From: CAZVWH01 sp964631175
GTDB lineage: Bacteria > Planctomycetota > Phycisphaerae > Sedimentisphaerales > Anaerobacaceae
NCBI GenBank assembly: GCA_964631175.1
Contig: CAZVWH010000002.1
Location: 4,856-68,855 of the forward strand
Direction: 5' to 3'
Length of the DNA stretch: 64,000 bases
A program made the position numbers and the translations under genes. Below are positions 53,637 to 63,819 of the stretch, piece by piece (the stretch's first letter is position 1; every line of letters starts with the position of its first letter). The notes under the pieces were generated by a model. It was not told the origin of the DNA, did no database searches, and saw nothing but the letters and a program-made list of their open reading frames with translations.

Positions 53637-55307
53637 ATGATTTTCACGCTGCATAGATATATATTTCGGGAGCTTTTCAGAGTTTTTGTGCTGGCTGCGG
53701 TTTCCCTGACGCTAATTTTGAGCCTGGGCAGTATTCTCAGACCCGTACAGGAATACGGCGTAGGACCTCGGCAGGCGGTCCATCTTATGGGCTATTTTTT
53801 GCCAATAATCCTGACATTTGTCTTGCCGATAGCGGCTTTATTCGCCGGTGCTCTGGTTTATGGGCGATTTGCAAGCGATAATGAGCTTGATGCCTGCAAG
53901 GCAAGTGGGATTAGTTTGCTGACACTGGTCTATCCGGGACTTGCTTTAGCAATTATGGTCGCAATTGCAAATTTGATGTTGAGTTTTCATGTAACGCCTG
54001 TTTTTGTACGCATGGCGGAAAAATCCATCAAAGCCGACGCCAAACAAATACTGTTTCGCAATATCAGGCGAAGAGGATACTATATGTTTCCACAAGATAA
54101 GAGGTGGTACCTGATTTATGCCGACTATGCCAACTTGCAAAACGATACCCTCTTAGGAGTAGTCATCACGGAGGGCAGCAACGACAGAATAAAAAAACTT
54201 ACTACTGTTGACAGCGCTAGAGTAGAATTTGATTCACATGGAAGATTCAATGAAGTAAGAATAATCGCGCGTAATCCATATCATATTAGCCCTGAGGATA
54301 ATGTGTGGTTTTCATCCCAATGGGTGGCGTTTACGAGGGAGTTTGGCTCACTTCTGGAAGAGGATATAAAGTTCAAAAAGATCGATGAGATGAAAAGAAT
54401 TCAGGTTGATCCGATGCGGTTTGCCCCTATCGCAGAACTGGCTCATAGGACTTACGCGCAATTCACCGCCGACTTATTAGCACAGGACATCGCAGTCAAA
54501 GTTGCCGGCGGCACTAATAGTTTTTATAGGCTGCACAGCGGCGATAAGTTTGTCGAATTTACAGCCAAGAATTGCAGAGTAAAAGATGAGAGAGAAATTG
54601 AGTTATCCGAAGATGTTGTGGTTATAGAATCTAATGTGGTCGTTGAGTCCGGCACAGTCAGAAAGCATCCCTTTAGGACACTGCGATGCAAAAAGGCATC
54701 GCTGTATATCGAAGGAAAGCATTCACCGTCGGTATTAACAATAACGATGGAGCTGTACAGTCCTGCATGGCAGCTCGTCACGGCGGAGCGTGCCGTAGCC
54801 GGGCAGGTGAATGGGCAGAAAGGGGTAGCGATTGGAAGACATCGAATTGCAGGCTTGATTCCACCAGCTAATGTTGACATACGAGAGAGATACGAAACCG
54901 AGTATGTTTTGGGTGCTATACAAAAAGCTACGAAGTCGTCAATACTACAGAAAGGACCAAGCTTGCAGCTAAGAGGCCTGCAGCATGAGCTTGCCAGAAG
55001 GGTGCAAAAAACATTGGCTGAAATTGCCGCTGAGCTACATTCCCGGCTTGTGTTTGGAATAGGCTGTGTGCCAATGATATTAATTGGCATCGGACTGGGT
55101 GTTATTAAAAAGGAAGGTCATCTGCTCAGTGCTTTTGCCGTAAGTTGTGTGCCGGCTGCAGTGCTGATAGTGTGCATAATGTGTGGCAAAAACATTACTG
55201 AGAATCTTAGCTCACAGGGAGTTTCAGGTATAGTATTGATATGGACAGGTCTGGGGTTTTTATCAATTTTGGGAGCGGTTATATACTATAGGTTGTTGAA
55301 GAATTAA
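53637..55307 (+). CDS. lptF: LptF-like LPS-export permease
   Basis: A 556-residue YjgP/YjgQ-family protein. Three N-terminal helices with PVQEYGVGP and LPIAALFAGALVYGRFASDNEL, a large periplasmic domain (about 110-455), then three C-terminal helices. With LptG and LptB it extracts LPS from the inner membrane, so this organism probably has a Gram-negative outer membrane. The periplasmic part is longer than in enterobacteria. It is unrelated in function to the preceding acs genes. Confidence 0.87.
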   Translation: MIFTLHRYIFRELFRVFVLAAVSLTLILSLGSILRPVQEYGVGPRQAVHLMGYFLPIILTFVLPIAALFAGALVYGRFASDNELDACKASGISLLTLVYPGLALAIMVAIANLMLSFHVTPVFVRMAEKSIKADAKQILFRNIRRRGYYMFPQDKRWYLIYADYANLQNDTLLGVVITEGSNDRIKKLTTVDSARVEFDSHGRFNEVRIIARNPYHISPEDNVWFSSQWVAFTREFGSLLEEDIKFKKIDEMKRIQVDPMRFAPIAELAHRTYAQFTADLLAQDIAVKVAGGTNSFYRLHSGDKFVEFTAKNCRVKDEREIELSEDVVVIESNVVVESGTVRKHPFRTLRCKKASLYIEGKHSPSVLTITMELYSPAWQLVTAERAVAGQVNGQKGVAIGRHRIAGLIPPANVDIRERYETEYVLGAIQKATKSSILQKGPSLQLRGLQHELARRVQKTLAEIAAELHSRLVFGIGCVPMILIGIGLGVIKKEGHLLSAFAVSCVPAAVLIVCIMCGKNITENLSSQGVSGIVLIWTGLGFLSILGAVIYYRLLKN

Positions 55308-55428
55308 CGCCGTCAATGCTGTAAAGCGAATAAAAACATGGTGAGTAACATTGGCAGCAGCTCAAAAAATGGTTGGCTAACATGGAATCACTACCTGAGG
55401 TTCAACCTCAGTGATATATAAAGCGGAT

Positions 55429-56529
55429 ATGAAAATATTAGATAAATACGTTGCAAGAAATTTCCTGCTCGGCTATGCGATTGCCTTTTTTGTTTTAATA
55501 GGCCTGCGAATAATTATTGATTTGTTTATAAATCTTGATGAATTTACCGAGCATGCGAATCTTGGCGTTCTTGCTGTTGCCAGGAACATTCTTGTCTTCT
55601 ATGGCTTGAACACCACGCTTTACTTTAGGGATTTTGCCGGGATGATCACCGTCGTGGCGGCAGCCTTTTCACTAAGTAAAATGGTTCACCTAAATGAGTT
55701 AGTAGCTATAATGGCTTCAGGGGTTAGTTTGAAGCGTGTCATTGGGCCGATTGTACTTCTTGGTTTATTGTTGACCGGCTTATTGGTTATCGACCAGGAG
55801 CTTATAATACCATCACTTAGAGATAAGCTTGCCCGTGAGCATGATGATGTCCCCGGTCAGGAACACTATGATGTATGGTTTATCAGAGACAGCAAGGGTT
55901 CACTTATCTGCTCTCAAAAATTTGATGTGAAGACGTCCACACTGTATCAGCCTACCATTCTCATTCGCCGTAAGAACGAGGCTGGTGTTTGGGATGTTAT
56001 AGGGCAAATTTCAGCCGATAAGGCAGTGGACGCCCATCAAACCGGCCGATGGCATTTGACCAACGGACACTTCATCGCAAAGGATTCTATAAAAGGCGCC
56101 CAGCCGATAGCTGTTTACAATAATGACGTTACCGCAAGAGACATCCCGGTCAGGCGCAAGTCCGAATACAAGACTTTGCTGAGTTCGCGACAGTTAGCTA
56201 CCCTTGCAGCACAGGCACAACAGGGAGCAAAAATCACAGATTTGCGTCAGCTTTACAGCCAGAAGCATTTTCGTATTACTGAGCCGATTATCAACCTGGC
56301 AATGCTTATGTTATGTTTACCGATTTTAGTTTGTCGTGATCCAAAATCGATGAAATCTGCGGTTATGATTAGCTTTTCGATGGTAGGAGCGTGTTTTGTT
56401 GCCACTTTTATTTGCAAGATGCTTGCGCCTGAGGCAGATAGCTTTTATCAAATAGGGTTCTGGGCGTGGATGCCGGTCTTTATCTTTCTGCCGACAGCTT
56501 TTATCGAACTGGATTTAATGAAAACGTAG
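55429..56529 (+). CDS. lptG: LptG-like LPS-export permease
   Basis: A 366-residue protein from the ATG at 55429 (a GTG at 55411 is possible). LDKYVARNFLLGYAIAFFVLIGL, a periplasmic beta domain, and EPIINLAMLMLCLPILVCRD near the C-terminal helices are typical of the YjgP/YjgQ family. It pairs with the LptF-like product 120 bases upstream. A CTGAGGTT/AACCTCAG palindrome lies just before it (about 55395-55411). Confidence 0.87.
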   Translation: MKILDKYVARNFLLGYAIAFFVLIGLRIIIDLFINLDEFTEHANLGVLAVARNILVFYGLNTTLYFRDFAGMITVVAAAFSLSKMVHLNELVAIMASGVSLKRVIGPIVLLGLLLTGLLVIDQELIIPSLRDKLAREHDDVPGQEHYDVWFIRDSKGSLICSQKFDVKTSTLYQPTILIRRKNEAGVWDVIGQISADKAVDAHQTGRWHLTNGHFIAKDSIKGAQPIAVYNNDVTARDIPVRRKSEYKTLLSSRQLATLAAQAQQGAKITDLRQLYSQKHFRITEPIINLAMLMLCLPILVCRDPKSMKSAVMISFSMVGACFVATFICKMLAPEADSFYQIGFWAWMPVFIFLPTAFIELDLMKT

Positions 56530-56544
56530 CCTCTGCCGGAATAT

Positions 56545-57870
56545 TTAGCTTGGTGTCACGCCACTTTGGTGCTTTATCGCCTCGCGGATTTCTCTATTTA
56601 TTCTTACACTGCACCACTGTCTGCCGCACATAGAGCAGTAATCGGCAGAAGGAATTCGTTTTATCCCCATTTCTTTACAGGCCTCAAGGTGCATGGCTTC
56701 GGCTGTTTGTGGGTCGAGTGACGCAGCTAAATGAGTTGGCCAGTCCAGATTTGTCCGTGCAATGCTTAGCTTCTTATCCTGCTCGGATGCACCTTTTAAT
56801 CCGCGGGCAACATCCGCAGCGTGCGCTGCGATTTTTGCTGCGACGACTCCGGCTCGAACGTCGTCCGCATTGGGCAGGCCCAGATGTTCTTTCGGCGTGA
56901 CGTAGCACAGAAATGATGCACCGTAAAAGGCGGCAGCAGTCCCACCGATCGCAGATGTTATGTGGTCATAACCTGCCGCAATATCGGTCACTAACGGCCC
57001 AAGAACATAAAACGGTGCGCCCCGGCAAATCCGCTGCTGGATTTCCATGTTGTATTGTATCTGGTCAAACGGCACATGGCCGGGACCTTCCACCATGACC
57101 TGACAGCCTCTTTCCTGTGCTCTCTGGGTAAGTTCGCCTAAGGTCCTTAATTCCGCGAGTTGAGCCTCGTCAGTAGCGTCGGCAATAGCACCCGGACGAA
57201 GACCATCGCCAAGAGAAAAACAAACATCATATTCAGCTAATATGTCACACAGCTCGTCGAACATCTCATACAGCGGATTTTGTTTGTTATGATATAGCAT
57301 CCATTTGGCAAGTAACGCTCCGCCTCGACTAACGATGCCCGCAATACGATTCTCAAGTAACGGCAGATGCTCTTTTAGCACCCCGGCGTGAATGGTGAAG
57401 AAATCCACACCTTGTTTAGCCTGCTTTTCAATAACCTCACAGATTATCTTGCCGTCTATGTCTTCGATGTCACGGTCTTTAATCATTTCGTAGATGGGCA
57501 CTGTTCCGAAGGGCACGGCGCAGCGGGCAAGAAGTTCACAGCGAATATCGTCGAGATTGCCGCCGGTGCTTAAATCCATAATCGCGTCGGTACTGGCTTC
57601 CATCGCAGCCTGCATTTTTTCGATTTCAGCCTGGACCGAGCAACGTTCACTGCTTGTGCCGATGTTTGCATTTACCTTTGTGCGAAGCGCTCGCCCTATA
57701 CCAATCGCTTTCAGATTGGTTTTTAAATGTAGCTTATTTGCTGGTATTACCAGCCGACCGGCAGCAAGCTCAGACTGAACAAGCTCGGCTTCGAGGTTTT
57801 CACTTTCAGCAACAGATTTTATCTGTTCGGTGAGCGTTCCAGCCTGAGCGGCTTGCAACTGCGTTGTCAT
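56545..57870 (-). CDS. thiC: Phosphomethylpyrimidine synthase ThiC
   Basis: A 441-residue radical-SAM enzyme that makes HMP-P from AIR for thiamin. VMVEGPGHVPFDQI, GPLVTDIAAGYDHITSAIGG and the C-terminal cluster CSMCGRQWCSVR (C-X2-C-X4-C) are diagnostic. It is expressed behind a TPP riboswitch with a terminator (below) and convergent with lptG. Confidence 0.97.
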   Translation of the reverse strand: MTTQLQAAQAGTLTEQIKSVAESENLEAELVQSELAAGRLVIPANKLHLKTNLKAIGIGRALRTKVNANIGTSSERCSVQAEIEKMQAAMEASTDAIMDLSTGGNLDDIRCELLARCAVPFGTVPIYEMIKDRDIEDIDGKIICEVIEKQAKQGVDFFTIHAGVLKEHLPLLENRIAGIVSRGGALLAKWMLYHNKQNPLYEMFDELCDILAEYDVCFSLGDGLRPGAIADATDEAQLAELRTLGELTQRAQERGCQVMVEGPGHVPFDQIQYNMEIQQRICRGAPFYVLGPLVTDIAAGYDHITSAIGGTAAAFYGASFLCYVTPKEHLGLPNADDVRAGVVAAKIAAHAADVARGLKGASEQDKKLSIARTNLDWPTHLAASLDPQTAEAMHLEACKEMGIKRIPSADYCSMCGRQWCSVRINREIREAIKHQSGVTPS

Positions 57871-57894
57871 TTTCGGGACTCCTTACTCATAATA

Positions 57895-57922
57895 AAAAAT
57901 CGCTTCCGGCAGGAAGCGATTT
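57895..57922 (-). terminator. Intrinsic terminator of the thiC riboswitch
   Basis: On the minus strand arms AAATCGCTTCC and GGAAGCGATTT with a four-base loop, followed by TTTTTT, between the riboswitch and thiC. Its first arm is also complementary to the riboswitch 3' strand (GGAAAGCGATT), allowing an alternative antiterminator. Confidence 0.85.
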
Positions 57923-57957
57923 GCTCTTAACACACTGTTAGATTTCAGCATAGCCAA

Positions 57958-58060
57958 TCGCTTTCCTACGCAGGCATATCCGCCGGCCCGGCAATTGTCC
58001 TGATCAGGTTCAAAGGGTTTTTTCTCTCAGGCCTAATGTTCTTCAAGCCACCCCTAGCGA
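57958..58060 (-). ncRNA. TPP riboswitch upstream of thiC
   Basis: Minus-strand conserved blocks: GGGGTGGC, CCTGAGAG, AACCTGATCAGGACAATTGC and GCGTAGGAAAGCGA. The P1 ends TCGCT (58056-58060) and AGCGA (57958-57962) pair. It binds thiamin pyrophosphate and should cause termination at the downstream hairpin. Confidence 0.95.
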
Positions 58061-58185
58061 ACTTACTATTATTATAGTTTTCTAATCCTTACAGTCAAAC
58101 AAATATTTGGCTTAATGTTACGCTAACAAATAAATATTCCTCGCAAAAAACAATCCTTTGTTCGCTGCACAAACCGTGTTTCTCA

Positions 58186-59361
58186 CTATTTATCCTTTTT
58201 AACAGGGCTTAACCTGAATAAAAGCACATCGTGTGAAGCAATCTCACCGGCAAAATCATCTTTGGTTGTGCCGAGGTCCTTTTTCTGCCATAAATCGCGA
58301 ACTTCGTAGGTGCCTTTTAGAAACCAAAGGTGCGACCACTTTAGCCTAATTTGCAGAGGACTATCGCTGTCGTTTAAAAAGCACACAGCCCATTTGCCGT
58401 CTGAAAGTTGCTTGACCCAGATTTCTTTTCCCGGGTGCTTCATGAACTGATAGCCCTGTTTGCCCAGCGGGTCCTGGTCGATGGCAATCACTTCTTTGTT
58501 GGTCAGAATATCACGAACCTCACCAGACATTTTTCTGACATCGTTACCAGCCATCAAAGGCGCAGCAATCATACACCACAAACTGAAATGCGCCCTGGAC
58601 TCGGCCAGCGAGAGTCCAGGATTGCCGACTTCCAGCATATCCGGGTCGTTCCAATGGCCGGGGTCAGCATACTTTTCCAGGCCTACCTGGCTATCGAGGA
58701 TGACCTTCCATCCCATGCTATACACTTCCTGGCAGTCATAGCAGTCGGTAATGTCACCTGTTGTTCTCCATAAGTGACCGATGTCCTTTGCCCACAACCA
58801 TGGTTTGTTATTACCCCACTCACAAATGCTGAGCACAATCGGCCGACCCGCCGCATATAAGGCATCCCGCATCGTTTTATAAGTCTCTTTGGCATCAGCC
58901 GTACCGTGGTTGCACCAGTCATACTTTAAATAATCCACTGACCAAGAGGCGTATGTCCTGGCGTCTTGATACTCGTGTCCTCGGCCACCCGGATAACCCG
59001 CACATGTTTTATTGCCTGCGCAATTATAGATACCGAACTTAAATCCTTTTTGATGCAGATAATCGGCCAGTGCCTTCATTCCGCTGGGAAATTTGACCGG
59101 GTCAGCCACCAGATTACCTTCGGCATCTCTTTCTTTAGCCAGCCAGGCGTCGTCAAGGACAATATAAACATACCCCGCATCCCGCATCCCGCTGGCAATC
59201 ATAGACTCCGCTGTTTCTTTGATTAATCTCTCATTAATATTGACTCCGAAGGTATTCCACGTATTCCACCCCATAGGTGGCGTCAGTGCCAGCCCTTCGA
59301 ATTTCTTAGCCATAACAGCGGCAGGCAAACACAATACCAGCAGTAAAATTAGTTTCTTCAT
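58186..59361 (-). CDS. GH27 alpha-galactosidase, exported
   Basis: A 391-residue exported enzyme with signal peptide (to about residue 18) and AAGGAG before the ATG. TPPMGWNTWNTFG, VDYLKYDWCN (nucleophile Asp148), GHWNDPDMLEVGN (acid/base block) and DQDPLGKQG are GH27 hallmarks. It releases terminal alpha-galactose, for example from galactomannan, and so complements the GH26/GH5 enzymes at 14.7-17.0 kb. Confidence 0.93.
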   Translation of the reverse strand: MKKLILLLVLCLPAAVMAKKFEGLALTPPMGWNTWNTFGVNINERLIKETAESMIASGMRDAGYVYIVLDDAWLAKERDAEGNLVADPVKFPSGMKALADYLHQKGFKFGIYNCAGNKTCAGYPGGRGHEYQDARTYASWSVDYLKYDWCNHGTADAKETYKTMRDALYAAGRPIVLSICEWGNNKPWLWAKDIGHLWRTTGDITDCYDCQEVYSMGWKVILDSQVGLEKYADPGHWNDPDMLEVGNPGLSLAESRAHFSLWCMIAAPLMAGNDVRKMSGEVRDILTNKEVIAIDQDPLGKQGYQFMKHPGKEIWVKQLSDGKWAVCFLNDSDSPLQIRLKWSHLWFLKGTYEVRDLWQKKDLGTTKDDFAGEIASHDVLLFRLSPVKKDK

Positions 59362-59881
59362 TGAATAACTCCTTAAATAACGTTTCTTTTACGAAAATTA
59401 TACTTGGCTCACTTGATACATGCAACAAAAGAACAAGTCTCGTAAGGTAGGCGAATTTTTCACCCACGCGGTTCTTAGCTCATTATGGTTTCTAAGCAAC
59501 ACTGCTGTTAGGCTCCCTGATTGTAACCGAATTCGCTCACTGGATACGTGACGACTGCTCATGCATTAAGCAGCGACTATATCCCGTTCCACCTGATGAC
59601 AAATGATTTCCTTGAGAAGACAACGGTTCAGATATACAAAACCAACGAGTTTGTGCCCGTTTTCAAGCGTAAATTCTACCTTCGGGCTGCTTGGGGCCGC
59701 TAAAAGCTCAAAAAACGTCCGAAAATACTTGCAATTTTGTGATGAATATCGTAATTTATGAGAATTGGGAGGCGTAGCAGTGTTGTTAAGACGTATAAAT
59801 GGAAAATCTCCGGATATGTTTCCCTTTGACCCTGGAAATGAAAATTCCTACCTATCATAAGCTATGTGAAGGAGTACTGCA
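59362..59881. other. Spacer with a decayed-looking minus-strand frame
   Basis: From about 59860 down to a stop at 59566 the minus strand is open without a start (KVEFTLENGHKLVGFVYLNR then LLKEIICHQVERDIVAA), resembling a degraded small gene. The family is not recognised. The plus strand near 59870 provides GAAGGAG for the next gene. Confidence 0.4.
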
Positions 59882-62131
59882 ATGTCTTATCGAGAACTAC
59901 TACTAAAAACGATTTTGTTTCTCGCCATTTGCAATGCATCAGTTCTGTTTGCCGACTCTATCTCTACGACTGTCGGGCAGGAGTTCACAATCAGCCTGGA
60001 TTCAAATCCAACCACGGGTTATGAATGGAATCTTGTATCATCTTTGCCGAGCTGGTTAGAACTCGTCAGGCACGAATACACACCAACACATCCTAACATA
60101 ATAGGCGGAGCAGGCTTAGAGGAATGGACATTCAAGGCCACAAATACAGGAAGTACGACCCTTGTTTTTTACTATCGCAGAGCCTGGGAGACAGGAGTAC
60201 AACCTTTAGATATATATGTAGTCCAGATTACTGTCCAAGACGGCCAGGAAGCACAGGACCTGGTCAGCGGCAATTTAATTCAGTTCAATGACAACGGCGC
60301 CTGGTGCTGGTATCAGGACGAGCGGGCCGTCGTTGATATGGCGGGCGGTAAGCTGATTATTGGTTCCGATGCAAGCATGTTTGGCGCGGGCGGCTCATCT
60401 CGCAATGGTTACATTGAAGCGGTTATCTTTAATCTTCAAACCGGATTAACACAAAGATTTACGCTCATGAGAGCCGGCTGCGATGATCACAACGCACCTG
60501 CGTTTCTTATTCGACCGGACGGTAAGTACCTGGTGCTTTACGCCAAGCACTACGACGATTACAGCCGCTATCGCATCTATGATGGCAACAATTGGACTGC
60601 AGAACAGCAATTCGATTGGAACAGCATCCCCGGCGGTACCGATTTTTCAACCACTTATTCCAATCTCTTTTATCTTTCAGCCGAAGATAAAGTTTACAAC
60701 ATCGTCCGATGCTATGCCCGCAGCCCGAATCTGATGGTGTCCACCGACCTTGGCGATACATGGTCCTATGGCGGGCTACTGACGGAGCCAGACGCAAGCA
60801 TCGGTTATGTGAATGGATATTTCAAATATTGGAGTAACGGAATTGATCGCATCGATTTCGTCTGCACCGAGCATCACCCCCGTGATTATAATACAAGCAT
60901 TTATCACGGCTACATAAAGAACAGCCAGAGTTTCGATTCATACGGCACTCTGCTGGATAGCGACATCTCTGACAAGTTTGCCCCAAAACCTGCTGATTTT
61001 ACACTGGTTTTCGCGGCTAATACGGTCGTTCAGGAAATGAGGATGACACGTTGCTGGACCATTGACCTTCAATCATACGAAGACGGCACCATTGCCACGA
61101 TTTTTAAGGCGCGTGTGAACGATAATCTATTTTTTCCTTCAAATGATCCGGAGCACGTGTTCTTTTACGCCCGCTTTGACGGTTTGGACTGGACTTCAAC
61201 GTATTTGGGAAAGGCTGGGTCGAAATTATATGATAGCGAACAGGACTACACCGGTTTGGCAGCGCTGCACCCAAACGACCCAAACACGATTTACATCTCA
61301 ACGCCCTTCGATCCTCGGGATGATACGGACCTTATCGTCCATGAAATCTTTAAAGGCGTCACCGATGACCACGGAGCAACCTGGACCTGGACGGCTATAA
61401 CCCGTAATTCCGTCCGTGACAACCTTCGCCCTATCGTCCCAGCCTGGGACGAAGATAACACTGCTCTGCTTTGGTGGCGGGGAACCTACTACACAGCCCA
61501 GAGATTTGATGCAGCCGTCGTTGGCATTATTGAGCGTCAATCGGAAACGGTTGGACCGATGAGCTATGTAGATGCTTCATTCACCAACACCACATTCACC
61601 AGTGGTGTACCGCTGGTGACTACCGGGCCAGATGCCGATAAGGGAGCGGCGGATAACCAGTGGCACGAGCGAACCGGTTTTGGAAATGGCGGTTCCGTTC
61701 TGACATCATCTGAAATCGATGGCGAGGATGCGACTGCCCTTAAAACACAGGTGATGGTTTCTGAACCGGGAACCTATGATGTCTGGGTCAACTTCTGGGC
61801 GAATCCAGACTTTGACTGGCGGATTAAAGCGGGCCTCTCCGCCGACAGAATGCAATTGTTTCGGCAGATGGCCTGCAAGCAGGTCGAGCAAGGCGACCAT
61901 GATGTCGCCCTCGTACTGACCGGCAGTGGCAATACCTTCCTTTATCAAGCTTATCTCGGCCGGGCGCAGGTCTCTGATAACAACACTTTCGAGGTGTTCG
62001 TAGATGATGAGGCAATCCAGACCGGTACAGTGCGCACTGTTGTGGGCGACACCACCCGCACCTGGTATGATGGCATAAGCTATGCCCGTGTAGATGAACA
62101 CGAGATAGTTTGTCCTGTTGAACTCAATTAG
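59882..62131 (+). CDS. Exported chagasin-domain / BNR_4 repeat protein
   Basis: A 749-residue protein with GAAGGAG upstream and a signal peptide (to about 24, NASVLFADS). The N-terminal domain (about 28-118) matches chagasin-type cysteine-protease inhibitors (I42): SNPTTGYEW, GGAGLEEWTF and STTLVFYYRRAW, the three inhibitory loops. Then a BNR_4/sialidase-like propeller with NGAWCWYQDERAVVD and DDHNAPAFLIRPDGKYL, and a C-terminal beta domain. The propeller family includes polysaccharide lyases and glycan-binding proteins. The combination is unusual. It stands alone. Confidence 0.82.
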   Translation: MSYRELLLKTILFLAICNASVLFADSISTTVGQEFTISLDSNPTTGYEWNLVSSLPSWLELVRHEYTPTHPNIIGGAGLEEWTFKATNTGSTTLVFYYRRAWETGVQPLDIYVVQITVQDGQEAQDLVSGNLIQFNDNGAWCWYQDERAVVDMAGGKLIIGSDASMFGAGGSSRNGYIEAVIFNLQTGLTQRFTLMRAGCDDHNAPAFLIRPDGKYLVLYAKHYDDYSRYRIYDGNNWTAEQQFDWNSIPGGTDFSTTYSNLFYLSAEDKVYNIVRCYARSPNLMVSTDLGDTWSYGGLLTEPDASIGYVNGYFKYWSNGIDRIDFVCTEHHPRDYNTSIYHGYIKNSQSFDSYGTLLDSDISDKFAPKPADFTLVFAANTVVQEMRMTRCWTIDLQSYEDGTIATIFKARVNDNLFFPSNDPEHVFFYARFDGLDWTSTYLGKAGSKLYDSEQDYTGLAALHPNDPNTIYISTPFDPRDDTDLIVHEIFKGVTDDHGATWTWTAITRNSVRDNLRPIVPAWDEDNTALLWWRGTYYTAQRFDAAVVGIIERQSETVGPMSYVDASFTNTTFTSGVPLVTTGPDADKGAADNQWHERTGFGNGGSVLTSSEIDGEDATALKTQVMVSEPGTYDVWVNFWANPDFDWRIKAGLSADRMQLFRQMACKQVEQGDHDVALVLTGSGNTFLYQAYLGRAQVSDNNTFEVFVDDEAIQTGTVRTVVGDTTRTWYDGISYARVDEHEIVCPVELN

Positions 62132-62371
62132 GGCGTGGATGGTTCGCAGCATGGCTTGTGCCATTTGTCAACCTGTGAGAGCTCACAAACAAATCCGTCC
62201 CCTCGGCACTACTGGGGACAGGCCTGAGCCGGATATTAAGAATTTGGGGGTCAAACGTTATATCGCTGACATCGCAGAGTGTGCAAGAGAGCATGGCTTG
62301 ACGTTTTTTGCTTTAAGTTTTACACCCTCTTTGCCTGTGTCTTTAAGCACATAAATTTATCATAACCGCCT

Positions 62372-63487
62372 TTATACACTTCGTTTGGGCATGGCGGTAG
62401 CTTCTATTTCGAATAGCAGGTCGGCCCGACAAATGTCGCAAATCACAGTCAGCCAAGGCCATGGAAGAGTGCCTTTGCAAGTATTGAAGACCTTTTCGAC
62501 CTCTGTCGTTTTACAGTATGCGACCACCTGCACAACGTCCTGGTCGCTGCAGTGCATATCGCTGAGAACAGCACGAACGTTTTCTATTGTGGCATTTATC
62601 TGGCCTAATGCATCGCCGAGATTTGTAGTAGCACCATTGGCATCGATAGAGGCGGTTCCAGAAACAAATATGGTTTCACCGGCCGGCGTAATTGCCTTTG
62701 AAGCTCGTGAGAAGGCCGAGCCGTATTCCAGCGCACACTGTTGTTTTCCAACGGCTGGAAGGAAGCGGGTCGAGTCCGACGGCTCCAAAACTGCGGTCAG
62801 GTCCATCGAACAATTGCTGCCATCAGCCGGGCTTAGACCAACACCTGTACTGGCGGGCATTGATTGACGGGTTCCAGCTCCGACAAGACCACGCTCGGTG
62901 AAAAACTTAGTTCTGACATGATTAAATTCATCATACCAAGATAAAATATCCTTCAGCCACATCCACGTACGCGGCACTGAAAGGAAGTCGGCTCCGAATC
63001 GCTTGAGCGCAGCTTCAGCTTTTTCCATCATAGCCTGGGCTTGTGCAGTAGCCTCTTTACACTGCTGATCAGATATGAACGAAAGCGTAAGATATGCACA
63101 GCCGGGCACGTGAAGAATTCGTCCACAAAGGCTTCCTCCCAGCTCGATCGCTTTCGGCCTGCTATTACTGCTGATGGCGTGGACCTGCACACCGGCAATC
63201 GGCCCAGACAGTCCTTCTTTAGCCACTAAAAAGCTCGGAGCAACTCCATCATCAAGTTCGCCGTACGCCTGGGAACGTGCTTGACTGATGGTTTCAATTG
63301 CCGCCTGAGTAGCAAAAGTGCGCTCTTGAAGAATGTATGCCTTCCTTGAACGGAGTATGTCGCCGATACCGGCAAAGACTTCCCGTGCCTGCTCTTGCAA
63401 TGGAGCGTCTTGCCTGGGATTGGCTGAAATATAAATTTCAGTCGCCGAAGCCGACTCAAGGCTGCGTGTGTATAAGTCAACAGTCAT
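62372..63487 (-). CDS. FkbO/Hyg5-like and RidA-domain protein
   Basis: A 371-residue cytoplasmic protein. The N-terminal two thirds resemble chorismatase FkbO/Hyg5 N-terminal regions, and the C-terminal third is a RidA-like domain (GETIFVSGTASID, LGDALGQINATIENVRAVLS, LFEIEATA). RidA proteins hydrolyse reactive enamines; FkbO/Hyg5 enzymes cleave chorismate. A chorismatase claim would need catalytic residues checked against a structure. GGTAAGAA precedes the ATG. Confidence 0.75.
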   Translation of the reverse strand: MTVDLYTRSLESASATEIYISANPRQDAPLQEQAREVFAGIGDILRSRKAYILQERTFATQAAIETISQARSQAYGELDDGVAPSFLVAKEGLSGPIAGVQVHAISSNSRPKAIELGGSLCGRILHVPGCAYLTLSFISDQQCKEATAQAQAMMEKAEAALKRFGADFLSVPRTWMWLKDILSWYDEFNHVRTKFFTERGLVGAGTRQSMPASTGVGLSPADGSNCSMDLTAVLEPSDSTRFLPAVGKQQCALEYGSAFSRASKAITPAGETIFVSGTASIDANGATTNLGDALGQINATIENVRAVLSDMHCSDQDVVQVVAYCKTTEVEKVFNTCKGTLPWPWLTVICDICRADLLFEIEATAMPKRSV

Positions 63488-63819
63488 TTCTTACCTTATT
63501 CTGCCTCCATTATATGATATTGCAAAAAACAGGTATGTTGAGACAAAACAACCTGATTTAATCGGCTTCATAAACATTCCTCCCGGAAAACTATGTATAT
63601 TCAAATATCATACTAAATATCGAAAAAATTCCAAAAACAATATAAAAGATTTTTATTATTATTAGACAAAAAGCTTCAGAAGAAAATTGTTAAGTCATTT
63701 TAATAGCGGAATATAGTTTTTTCATTAAGTATCGGACCTCTCCGCAAGGATATGCGAATCTGTTATAGTTTTACTCTGTTGAAAAGCCTCACCGTCATTT
63801 CGGTTGAAAAGACTCACCG
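63488..63819. other. A+T-rich spacer
   Basis: Strong A+T bias at 63590-63720 with AATATAAAAGATTTTTATTA, possibly promoter-containing. No gene supported. Confidence 0.4.
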
